Source: Jejuia rubra
GTDB lineage: Bacteria > Bacteroidota > Bacteroidia > Flavobacteriales > Flavobacteriaceae
DNA length: 64,000 bases
Reading direction: 5' to 3'
NCBI RefSeq assembly: GCF_042684665.1
Contig: NZ_JBHULY010000039.1
Location: forward strand, 62,001 to 126,000
How positions within the stretch are numbered: the stretch's first letter is position 1; each line of letters opens with the position of its first letter. The translations under genes were made by a program, and so were the position numbers. Shown here piece after piece: positions 8,634-16,004 of the stretch. The notes beneath the pieces are model-generated. The model did not search any database, was not told where the DNA came from, and saw only the letters and a list, made by a program, of their open reading frames with translations.

Positions 8634-9359
8634 CTAATTAGATAGTTCTTTTTTAAGCATGTAGATGAAAGACCAGTCTTTGGATACTGCCTTTCTGAAC
8701 TTTTCCCTCAAGGCATCGGTTTTTTCCTTGCCATGTTCTTTTTCATAAACTTTCCAGACACTGTCAACTTTTACATCCAATTCGGCAAAATTCTTAAACG
8801 GGATACTGATAAAATAATCTGCTACATAAGGTGCGCCGCCCATCAACGAATACCAATAGCCTCTTCCATCACCTTCTGCTTTCTTTATGGCCGAGGATAT
8901 TGCTTTAACGCACTCCATAAAACTGGAATAGTTCTTCGTTTTTACATTATACACCCAGACCAACCCCGTATCAGGAGAAAATGGCGCTGTTCTGCTCACA
9001 TCCGGCATAGAACGAGCTATATTGAAATGAAAACTTTTAACGTGGGGCATAATTTCATCAAGGACTACCTTTTGACAGGCATTTCCGGATGGGTCGTCAT
9101 CTTTGTCCATTTCGGCCCAATTGGCCATTCTGCCAGTAAATGTGTACACATTGCCCTCGCCTTGCAGGCGTTTCCACGTATTCCATTTTTCCTCGCCATC
9201 ATTTTCCAAATAACAGGCTTTATAGGATTTTAAGCCCTCTATAAATTGGGCATCGTGGCCAGGTTTAACGGTAACCTCGGAGAGGGTTAGAAGGAACGAT
9301 TCGTTTTGCGAAATAACAAATAGGGGCAAGCATAGTAAAAGAAATACTAGTTTTTTCAT
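8634..9359 (-). CDS. Exported protein of unknown function
   Basis: 241 aa with a clear signal peptide (MKKLVFLLLCLPLFVISQ, cut before Q or N). The mature part seems to have two alpha+beta halves (about 20-110 and 125-235). The opening strand LLTLSEVTVKPGHDAQF and the later TGLVWVYNVKTKNYSSF look like dimeric alpha/beta-barrel (NIPSNAP/ABM-type) strands. This is a pattern impression only and no family was recognised. It is soluble and likely periplasmic. A palindrome (9388-9406) lies just upstream of the start. Neighbours (NTF2 lipoprotein and exported amidohydrolase on the same strand) also act outside the cytoplasm. Confidence 0.6.
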   Translation of the reverse strand: MKKLVFLLLCLPLFVISQNESFLLTLSEVTVKPGHDAQFIEGLKSYKACYLENDGEEKWNTWKRLQGEGNVYTFTGRMANWAEMDKDDDPSGNACQKVVLDEIMPHVKSFHFNIARSMPDVSRTAPFSPDTGLVWVYNVKTKNYSSFMECVKAISSAIKKAEGDGRGYWYSLMGGAPYVADYFISIPFKNFAELDVKVDSVWKVYEKEHGKEKTDALREKFRKAVSKDWSFIYMLKKELSN

Positions 9360-9387
9360 TTTAGTTGGTTTAAATTAATATAGAAGC

Positions 9388-9406
9388 TGTTGGATCGATT
9401 CCAACA
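9388..9406. promoter_or_regulatory. Palindrome upstream of the exported-protein gene
   Basis: TGTTGGA-TCGAT-TCCAACA, a perfect 7-bp inverted repeat with a 5-nt centre, lies 29 nt upstream of the ATG at 9359. It could be an operator or a 5'UTR hairpin. Confidence 0.35.
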
Positions 9407-9554
9407 TAATTTTTAATATTAATTTAGGGCTATGCTATTCTAAATCAACTGCCTAATGGGGAGAAAACGTACTATCGCAATAGAATTTACTTTCTAAAGA
9501 TAGGTTTTTTTGAATGAAATATAAGAAGTATGTAAAATATTTTTTCGGATAGGG

Positions 9555-10976
9555 CTAATTCAAACCAACTTTGCCATGGACCGATTCAAATAGCTTTTTG
9601 GAGTCGAAACCGATGCCATCCTTAAACACAATTTCCATATTTCGGATGTTTTTAATGTTGGTTCTTAAATCCCCATCAATGAGAATCAGATCTGCAGTTT
9701 TACCAACTTCCACGGTGCCGATGTCGTTTTGTTGTTCCAAATATGTAGCACCGTTTAGTGTGCATATTTTTATGACGTCTACTAATGGGAATCCTGCCTC
9801 GGACAAAATTTCAATGGTACGCCTATTGCCGTATCCCGCCACGGTTCTTCCAGCCCCTGTGGGATCGGTTCCTGCCACCAATTTGCCACCTTTGTCGTAA
9901 AACCGTTTCAGCCAATAGAGGTTTTTATTAAATCGAACCAGATATAAGGAATCTTTGCCGGACGCACCATCATATATTTCTTTTACATCCTTTAAAACCT
10001 CTGGAGTTACCGCTTTTTCGCCTCCCCCGGGAATCAACTCCCTATCCGTCCAAGGCTCAAAAACATTGGGAGTGGTAGTAATCGTTGTTCCATTTTTAAT
10101 TAAAATATCAATAAGCCGATTGATTTTTTCACCATCGACGGGCTCCTCAGTTATCGAATTTCTAGCTGAAAACGGATCACAAATATTTTCTTCTTTATCA
10201 TCCACAAAATCGGAAGCCGCCATAAATCCATGTTCCAAATTGTCAATCCCCAAATTGGAAGCTTCTTCGTAAGTGACCGAACATAAATGCCCGGTAACTT
10301 TCATGCCTCTTTTGTGGGCTTCTTCAATACAAACTTTCATGTCCTCTTTTGTAATATTATTGTACAATTTGAAAGACGTTACGCCTCGGTTTGCCCAAAA
10401 GTTGACAATTTCATAAACCTCTTTGGTATCCTTTATATAGCCTAATTCCGAAATTGGCAGGCCTTCACGTTCAATAAAAGGACTGGTAACGTCCATTTTT
10501 GGCCCTGTCATTTTGCCTTCGGTAATCCATTGTTTCACATTCAGGTCCGATTGTGGTTGGATGCTTCCGGCGGTGCGCATTGTTGTAACCCCGCCGGCTA
10601 AATATAATCGTGGAAATGAAAACGTCATTTGGCCCACACTGAACCAATTTTCAAAAAATTTAGTGTAAAACAGGTGCTCATGCAGCATCACCAATCCAGG
10701 GATTACAGTTTTATTGGTACCGTCTATAATTAATGCATTTTCGGGTATTTCAATGGTATTTCCCTTTCCGATGGCGACAATTTTGCCCATTTTTAGGATA
10801 ATGGTCTGTCCATCCAAAATACGAGTTCCTTTGCCATCAATCAGCGTAACATTTTTGATGGCAACCACAGTTGTGTCTATTGTTATAAATCTTTTTACTT
10901 CGTCTGTAAACTCCTGAGCTGTGATTTGTTGGATGGCTAATAAGCTTAGGAATATAATAATGCATCTTTTTAACAT
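9555..10976 (-). CDS. Exported amidohydrolase (imidazolonepropionase/prolidase-like)
   Basis: 473 aa. The ATG at 10976 is chosen because it opens a signal peptide (MLKRCIIIFLSLLAIQQITAQ); an upstream in-frame extension would bury it. Metal-dependent amidohydrolase features: IIDGTNKTVIPGLVMLHEH with the HxH-type metal site, GHL near the middle (TGHLCSVTYEEA), EHGF, and the late Asp in AGTDPTGAG. The C-terminal beta-sandwich motif is VGKTADLILIDGD. Probably a periplasmic or surface hydrolase acting on cyclic amides or dipeptides; substrate cannot be deduced. Confidence 0.85.
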   Translation of the reverse strand: MLKRCIIIFLSLLAIQQITAQEFTDEVKRFITIDTTVVAIKNVTLIDGKGTRILDGQTIILKMGKIVAIGKGNTIEIPENALIIDGTNKTVIPGLVMLHEHLFYTKFFENWFSVGQMTFSFPRLYLAGGVTTMRTAGSIQPQSDLNVKQWITEGKMTGPKMDVTSPFIEREGLPISELGYIKDTKEVYEIVNFWANRGVTSFKLYNNITKEDMKVCIEEAHKRGMKVTGHLCSVTYEEASNLGIDNLEHGFMAASDFVDDKEENICDPFSARNSITEEPVDGEKINRLIDILIKNGTTITTTPNVFEPWTDRELIPGGGEKAVTPEVLKDVKEIYDGASGKDSLYLVRFNKNLYWLKRFYDKGGKLVAGTDPTGAGRTVAGYGNRRTIEILSEAGFPLVDVIKICTLNGATYLEQQNDIGTVEVGKTADLILIDGDLRTNIKNIRNMEIVFKDGIGFDSKKLFESVHGKVGLN

Positions 10977-11109
10977 GTGAGTGGTTTTTTTAGAATGTTT
11001 TAAATTAGGTAAACTGCATGCTAACAACAAATTTTTCAATTAAAAAACTCATTTCAGCCATTTATTTAGCGTTTCATATAGAAATGTTATAAAAAGAGAA
11101 CTAGAATTA

Positions 11110-11117
11110 TATTTTTG
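11110..11117 (+). promoter_or_regulatory. -7 box of the T9SS type A gene
   Basis: TATTTTTG matches the Bacteroidota TAnnTTTG element and lies 18 nt before the ATG at 11136. No clear upstream TTG was found. Confidence 0.4.
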
Positions 11118-11135
11118 TTTCAAAATCTATCTGAT

Positions 11136-12152
11136 ATGAAAACACATCTACTCTTGCCATTATTTTTAGGAACTTTTTTTAGTTTTTCTCAAGGAACTGA
11201 TATAGAACAATTTCAAAGTGCTACGGCTTCCATGTATGCCGTAGTTGACTCTACCCCCGCCTTAGATCAGAGTACGGCAGGGGCGGACGTTACATGGTCC
11301 TTTAATACATTGACTAAAACTGGGGATTCATCAGATGCCCATGCTACTCCTACCGCTGGAGAAATGACTACTTACCCGGGAACAACATTGGTATCGACCA
11401 CCACTGTTCTCGGAGGGTCTGTGAATAAAATCTATTTAAAAGATAGCGCGGGTGAGGCATCATTTACTGGTTTGCTGGCGGAAGGATTGGAGTTAAATTA
11501 TAACTCGGACAACGGATTGATAGGGACCTTTCCACTAAGTTACACCGATACTAATGGAACAGATGCTGTTGCAGGAAGTTTTAACCTAAGTGGCTCTACA
11601 CCAGCTTCTGGTACTTTTACTGGTACAATTACAGCTGAGGTAGATGCTTATGGGACATTGAACCTTAATGATGTTGGTGCTGGCGCGTATAGTGGACAAG
11701 TAACTCGATTGAAAATTGTGCAAAGCCTTTCCTTAATGGCTGTTACCCCATTACCTATAACAGCTACGGCAACACAAACGTCCTATTTTTACTATGATGC
11801 CAATAATACAGATTTGGTGTTTAGGACTGCTAGGATTGAGGTGCCATTATTAAGTGTGGACGAAACGGTGATGGAGAGTTTGTTGTCCAGCACGCTTAGT
11901 GCTGAAAGTTCGGTAAGAAACTTAAGTACCATGCGGATTTTTCCTAATCCAGTTAAAGAAACATTAAATTTTGACTTGTCTTCAACCGTTACGATAAAAG
12001 CTATTATTGTTTCTGATGTTACTGGTAGAAAAGTTTTGAGTATGAACACCACCGGAAGTTCTTTGAACGTAAACGGACTTACCGCCGGAATTTACATAGC
12101 CACTTTAGAAACTTCCAAAGGAGCAGTTTCAAGGAAGTTTGTAAAAGAATAA
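11136..12152 (+). CDS. Secreted protein with T9SS type A sorting domain
   Basis: 338 aa starting at the ATG at 11136 (signal peptide MKTHLLLPLFLGTFFSFSQ). The middle (about 25-255) is a Thr/Ser/Gly-rich beta protein of no recognised family. The last ~75 residues are a Por-secretion (T9SS type A) sorting domain: MRIFPNPVKETLNF, then VTGRKVLSMN, then LTAGIYIATLET and final VSRKFVKE. It should cross the inner membrane by Sec and the outer membrane by T9SS, then be surface-attached or released. It is monocistronic, with its own -7 box and a strong terminator. Confidence 0.85.
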   Translation: MKTHLLLPLFLGTFFSFSQGTDIEQFQSATASMYAVVDSTPALDQSTAGADVTWSFNTLTKTGDSSDAHATPTAGEMTTYPGTTLVSTTTVLGGSVNKIYLKDSAGEASFTGLLAEGLELNYNSDNGLIGTFPLSYTDTNGTDAVAGSFNLSGSTPASGTFTGTITAEVDAYGTLNLNDVGAGAYSGQVTRLKIVQSLSLMAVTPLPITATATQTSYFYYDANNTDLVFRTARIEVPLLSVDETVMESLLSSTLSAESSVRNLSTMRIFPNPVKETLNFDLSSTVTIKAIIVSDVTGRKVLSMNTTGSSLNVNGLTAGIYIATLETSKGAVSRKFVKE

Positions 12153-12176
12153 ACACATTTTGTATTTGCAAGAACT

Positions 12177-12210
12177 AAAAAAAGCGTTTCGATATCGAAA
12201 CGCTTTTTTT
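12177..12210. terminator. Bidirectional terminator between T9SS gene and lysA
   Basis: A perfect 34-nt palindrome: A7-GCGTTTCGAT on the left, its exact complement ATCGAAACGC-T7 on the right. It provides a stem followed by a U-tract in both directions, serving the convergent genes 11136-12152 and 12214-13449. Confidence 0.9.
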
Positions 12211-12213
12211 GGT

Positions 12214-13449
12214 TTATACTGAACTTGCTTTTTCTTTTTTTACCGAAAAATCAACTTCAATTTGATTTTTGATAATGTCATCAAACGTTTCACGCTTTCT
12301 AACCAGATGGGCCTTGTTGTTGTACCAAAGCACTTCTGCAGGTCTGTACCTAGAATTGTAATTGCTGGCCATTGAAAAACAATAGGCTCCTGCATTTTTA
12401 AATCGCAAAATATCCCCTTCGTTAATTTCAGTGATACGACGGTTGTTACCAAAGGTATCCGTTTCGCAGATATAACCCACAACCGAGTAAAATCGCTCTC
12501 TTCCGTTAGGGTTGGAAATATTGTCAATATCGTGATGTGACCCATAAAACATAGGGCGTACCAAATGGTTGAATCCTGAATCCACTTGTGCAAAAACCGT
12601 AGAAGTTGTTTGCTTTACAGCATTTACCTTGGTTAAAAAATGCCCGGCTTCACTCACGAGAAATTTTCCGGGTTCAAAGGCCAAGGTCAAATCCTTACCA
12701 TAGTCTTTGCAGAAGCTATTAAACTTTGCTGATAGTTTTTTTCCAAGTTCCTCAATGTTAGTTTCAATGTCTCCAGTTTTGTAAGGTACCTTAAAACCAG
12801 AACCGAAATCGATAAATTCCAAATCCTTAAACTGTTTAGCAGTTTCAAACAGAATTTCACTGGCATATAAGAATACATCAATATCTAAAATATCGCTTCC
12901 CGTATGCATGTGGATGCCGTTAATACGCATTTTGGTGTTTTCAACAATACGTAACAAATGCGGAATTTGATGGATGGAAATACCGAATTTTGAATCAATA
13001 TGCCCCACCGAAATATTACTGTTTCCACCAGCCATCACATGCGGATTGATACGGATACAAACTGGGGTATTTGGGTGTTTGGACCCAAACTGCTCCAGAA
13101 TTGAAAGGTTGTCAATATTTATTTGAACGCCCAACTTTGCCGCCTTTTCAATTTCATCAATAGACACACCATTTGGAGTAAAAATAATCTGTTCTGCGGA
13201 AAAACCTGCCGCCAGTCCCAATTGCACTTCCTGAATAGAAACAGTGTCGATACCCGCTCCAAGTGTTTTGAACAATTTAAGAACGGATATATTGGACAAT
13301 GCCTTGACAGCATAGTTGATTTTTAGTTGCTTAACAGATTTAAAAGCACCTGTCAATCTTTTGTATTGTGCTTCGATTTTATGAGCATCATACACATATA
13401 ACGGACTCCCGAATTCTTTTGCAATCTTAACTAATTGGCTGTTTTCCAT
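12214..13449 (-). CDS. lysA: Diaminopimelate decarboxylase
   Basis: 411 aa from ATG 13449; the family N-terminus (SPLYVYD) fits this start better than an upstream extension. This PLP enzyme of fold type III makes L-lysine from meso-diaminopimelate. The PLP lysine is Lys49 in NYAVKAL. Other sites: HMHTGSDI, the glycine-rich GSGFKVPY, EPGKFLV, and the active-site Cys region GYICETDTFG, then GAYCFSMASNYN. Length is normal. Transcription is divergent from sucC; a good promoter (13472-13504) lies directly upstream. Housekeeping lysine biosynthesis in the cytoplasm. Confidence 0.92.
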   Translation of the reverse strand: MENSQLVKIAKEFGSPLYVYDAHKIEAQYKRLTGAFKSVKQLKINYAVKALSNISVLKLFKTLGAGIDTVSIQEVQLGLAAGFSAEQIIFTPNGVSIDEIEKAAKLGVQINIDNLSILEQFGSKHPNTPVCIRINPHVMAGGNSNISVGHIDSKFGISIHQIPHLLRIVENTKMRINGIHMHTGSDILDIDVFLYASEILFETAKQFKDLEFIDFGSGFKVPYKTGDIETNIEELGKKLSAKFNSFCKDYGKDLTLAFEPGKFLVSEAGHFLTKVNAVKQTTSTVFAQVDSGFNHLVRPMFYGSHHDIDNISNPNGRERFYSVVGYICETDTFGNNRRITEINEGDILRFKNAGAYCFSMASNYNSRYRPAEVLWYNNKAHLVRKRETFDDIIKNQIEVDFSVKKEKASSV

Positions 13450-13471
13450 TTTGGTTTTTTTAATTTGCCGA

Positions 13472-13504
13472 CAAAGATATTTTTTTAGGTCGAAAAAAAA
13501 ACAA
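13472..13504 (-). promoter_or_regulatory. lysA promoter
   Basis: On the minus strand, TTG (13502-13504), 22 nt, then TATCTTTG (13472-13479), ending 22 nt before the lysA ATG. Both boxes and the spacing fit the Bacteroidota sigma-ABfr consensus. Confidence 0.6.
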
Positions 13505-13622
13505 ATACTCAAAAATTATACAAATTAAACATTATGTTAATTATTTAACGAATAGACAATTGAGTTCTTAATATTTGAATGAATACGCCATTCAATTATT
13601 AGATTTATTAGTCCCGATTAAT

Positions 13623-13630
13623 TATTTTTG
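13623..13630 (+). promoter_or_regulatory. sucC -7 box
   Basis: TATTTTTG, a TAnnTTTG match, lies 27 nt before the sucC ATG. The -33 TTG is not evident. Confidence 0.4.
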
Positions 13631-13657
13631 TTTTTCTTAAAAACGATTGAGCAAACT

Positions 13658-14848
13658 ATGAATTTACACGAATATCAAGGCAAGGAAATTTTAAGCACTT
13701 TTGGAGTACGCATCCAACGTGGCATTGTGGCCCAGAATGCCAATGAAGCTGTTGCAGCAGCAAAGCAATTAACTTCGGAAACTGGGACCAGTTGGCACGT
13801 TATTAAAGCCCAAGTTCACGCCGGTGGACGTGGAAAAGGCGGAGGTGTTAAGCTTGCGAAGAATTTACAGGAAGTTGAGGAATTGGCAGGGCAAATCATT
13901 GGTATGAATTTGGTAACGCCACAAACTTCGGCCGAAGGTAAAAAAGTACACCAAGTTTTGGTTGCCGAAGATGTGTATTATCCAGGTGAAAGCGAAACGG
14001 ATGAATTTTATATGTCTGTTTTGTTGAATCGCGGGAACGGAAGAAACATGATTATGTATTCCACGGAAGGTGGTATGGATATTGAAACCGTAGCTGAGGA
14101 AACGCCTCATTTGATATTTACCGAGGAAATTGACCCTGCGGTTGGTTTAATGCCTTTTCAGGCTAGAAGGGTAGCTTTCAATTTAGGTTTATCAGGATTG
14201 GCATTTAAGGAAATGACCATGTTTGTTTCAGCGTTGTATACGGCTTACGTTAAATCCGATGCATCTTTATTCGAAATCAATCCCGTATTAAAAACTAGTG
14301 ATAATAAAATTATGGCAGTGGATGCGAAAGTAACCATTGACGATAACGCTCTTTATAGACATAAAGATTATGTGAATTTACGCGATTTGCGTGAAGAGAA
14401 CCCAATTGAAGTAGAGGCCAAGGAAGTAGGCTTAAACTATGTGGACCTTGACGGAAATGTAGGTTGTATGGTCAACGGCGCAGGTTTGGCCATGGCTACA
14501 ATGGATTTGATTAAGCAGGCAGGAGGGGAGCCAGCCAACTTTTTGGACGTTGGTGGTACCGCAGACGCTGCTCGGGTAGAAGCAGCATTCAAAATTATAT
14601 TGAAAGACCCTGCGGTGAAGGCCATCCTTATTAATATTTTTGGTGGTATTGTACGTTGCGATCGTGTAGCCCAAGGTGTTATTGACGCTTATAAAAACAT
14701 GGGTAATATCAATGTGCCAATTATAGTAAGATTACAAGGTACTAATGCAGATATTGCCAAAGAATTGATTGATAGTTCAGGTTTGGATGTACTAAGTGCT
14801 ACTGAATTTCAGGAAGCGGCCGATAAAGTACAAGAGGTTTTGGGCTAG
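13658..14848 (+). CDS. sucC: Succinyl-CoA synthetase (ADP-forming) beta subunit
   Basis: 396 aa from ATG 13658 (MNLHEYQGKEIL is the canonical family start; the preceding in-frame TTG is not used). The N-terminal ATP-grasp domain has KAQVHAGGRGKGGGVK near residue 45. The C-terminal CoA-ligase domain has NFLDVGGTA and NIFGGIVRCDRVAQG. With SucD (not in this window) it converts succinyl-CoA to succinate with nucleoside triphosphate formation in the TCA cycle. A stem-loop and U-tract follow immediately, so it is probably monocistronic here. Confidence 0.95.
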   Translation: MNLHEYQGKEILSTFGVRIQRGIVAQNANEAVAAAKQLTSETGTSWHVIKAQVHAGGRGKGGGVKLAKNLQEVEELAGQIIGMNLVTPQTSAEGKKVHQVLVAEDVYYPGESETDEFYMSVLLNRGNGRNMIMYSTEGGMDIETVAEETPHLIFTEEIDPAVGLMPFQARRVAFNLGLSGLAFKEMTMFVSALYTAYVKSDASLFEINPVLKTSDNKIMAVDAKVTIDDNALYRHKDYVNLRDLREENPIEVEAKEVGLNYVDLDGNVGCMVNGAGLAMATMDLIKQAGGEPANFLDVGGTADAARVEAAFKIILKDPAVKAILINIFGGIVRCDRVAQGVIDAYKNMGNINVPIIVRLQGTNADIAKELIDSSGLDVLSATEFQEAADKVQEVLG

Positions 14849-14868
14849 TATTTATCGAATAATATTTG

Positions 14869-14901
14869 AAAGGGCATCATTTTTAATGTTGCCTTTTTTT
14901 T
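14869..14901 (+). terminator. sucC terminator
   Basis: A stem GGCA-t-CATT / AATG-t-TGCC with a TTT loop is followed by T8. Its right arm lies inside the 3' end of the convergent DUF1456 gene. Confidence 0.7.
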
Positions 14902-15137
14902 GTGGATTTTTGTTTCTGAGGCATTGGTCCCCTAAGATGTATTACCAAACCATTTAAGAAGTTCCGGAGTATTTGATCTCCACATTCTTTATACTTTGGG
15001 TGGTTCTCCTTTCTAAAGAAAGCGCCCAATTCACTTTTGGAGATTCTAAAATCAACCAATTTTAAAATTTCTACAATTTCATCATCCCTTAATTTTAGGG
15101 CTACCCTTAATTTCTTTAAAATATCATTGTTTGTCAT
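14883..15137 (-). CDS. DUF1456 (YehS-like) protein with a single repeat
   Basis: 84 aa. It matches one DUF1456 repeat: NNDILKKLRVALKL, then DDEIVEILKLVDF, then KYKECGDQILRNFLNGL. E. coli YehS has two such repeats, and this protein resembles the second one. A short basic tail (KQKSTKKRQH) follows. Function unknown; an all-helical nucleic-acid or protein-binding role has been guessed for the family. Its 3' end overlaps the sucC terminator. Confidence 0.8.
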   Translation of the reverse strand: MTNNDILKKLRVALKLRDDEIVEILKLVDFRISKSELGAFFRKENHPKYKECGDQILRNFLNGLVIHLRGPMPQKQKSTKKRQH

Positions 15138-15510
15138 AGTAATACTAAAATTTCCTATTTACACATGCATTTCATCGATTTTGCATTTTAGCACTTCCGA
15201 TTCTGGCGTTTTAATAACATTTGTAAAGATACCTCAAAATATAGTAAAAGAATTGCTAATTTTTGGATTAAATATTTTGTTTTAAAATATTGACAATAAG
15301 GTTGTTAAGGTGTGTTTTTGCGGAAAAACACTTTAAATATCCTCAATGATAAACCGCACTTATTTTAGGATTAAAAATACCCTTGATTGATAAAGTCAAT
15401 AAAATCGACGATAAAAGGCACCTGCTTTTTCGATAAGAGACATTATATACACGATAACAACCTGCCCTTTCTACTTACCTTTATATTGAAGTTAAATTAA
15501 ACCCTCAAGA
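15138..15510. other. Divergent intergenic region with two hairpins
   Basis: 373 bp between divergent genes with no coding sequence. It holds an AT-rich hairpin (15271-15291, AATATTTT/AAAATATT) and a perfect 8-bp hairpin (15312-15331, GTGTTTTT-GCGG-AAAAACAC). Neither follows a gene end, so they may be leader structures or operators. Confidence 0.5.
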
Positions 15511-15924
15511 ATGATAAATAGAGTAGAAAAATTAAGTCTTTTATCTGAAATGATTGCTTTTGCAAAATATGATAAGGATATACAGGATATAGAATATAAT
15601 TTTTTGCTGGGTGTAGCGAAACAATTGGATATTTCCCGTGAGGATTTCGATTATCTTATCAAACACCCTGTGCATTATACACATTTAAAGTCCCACAGTG
15701 AGCGTATCGTTCAGTTTCATAGACTTGTTCTGCTAATGAATATTGAGCAGGAACATGGTAACGGTAATAGTTCTTCAGGGGTTATCAAATTATATAATTT
15801 TGGATTAAGAATGGGCTTGAGCCATGAGTCCATTTCTAAAGTGCTCTACCTTATGGAGAGTTTCCCTAACAAAATTGTACCGCCGGATGTTTTAATAGAT
15901 ATTTTTAAAACTCAGTATAATTAG
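15511..15924 (+). CDS. TerB-like helical protein beside uvrB
   Basis: 137 aa, soluble, nearly all helix. The opening helices KLSLLSEMIAFAKYD then QDIEYNFLLGVAKQLDIS fit the TerB/DjlA-like helical fold (paired helices with acidic residues). I recall homologues sitting beside uvrB in many flavobacteria and sometimes being labelled as an excinuclease subunit by position; nothing in the protein supports that name. It converges on uvrB and shares its terminator hairpin. Function unknown. Confidence 0.65.
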   Translation: MINRVEKLSLLSEMIAFAKYDKDIQDIEYNFLLGVAKQLDISREDFDYLIKHPVHYTHLKSHSERIVQFHRLVLLMNIEQEHGNGNSSSGVIKLYNFGLRMGLSHESISKVLYLMESFPNKIVPPDVLIDIFKTQYN

Positions 15925-15969
15925 TATTAGTGTTGACAACTAGTAAGTTGCTATTCGGCTATATTTTTC

Positions 15970-16004
15970 AGAAAAGCTAAAAGTGTTACACTTTTAGCTT
16001 TTCT
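15970..16004. terminator. Bidirectional terminator overlapping the uvrB stop codon
   Basis: A perfect 16-bp stem (AGAAAAGCTAAAAGTG and its complement) with a 3-nt loop TTA. On the minus strand the loop is exactly the uvrB stop TAA, and the left arm encodes the last residues. It serves both convergent genes. Confidence 0.8.

Noticed and set aside
15312..15331. Hairpin as transcription terminator
   Set aside because: Both neighbouring genes start, not end, around this region and no U-tract follows; kept only as a structure.
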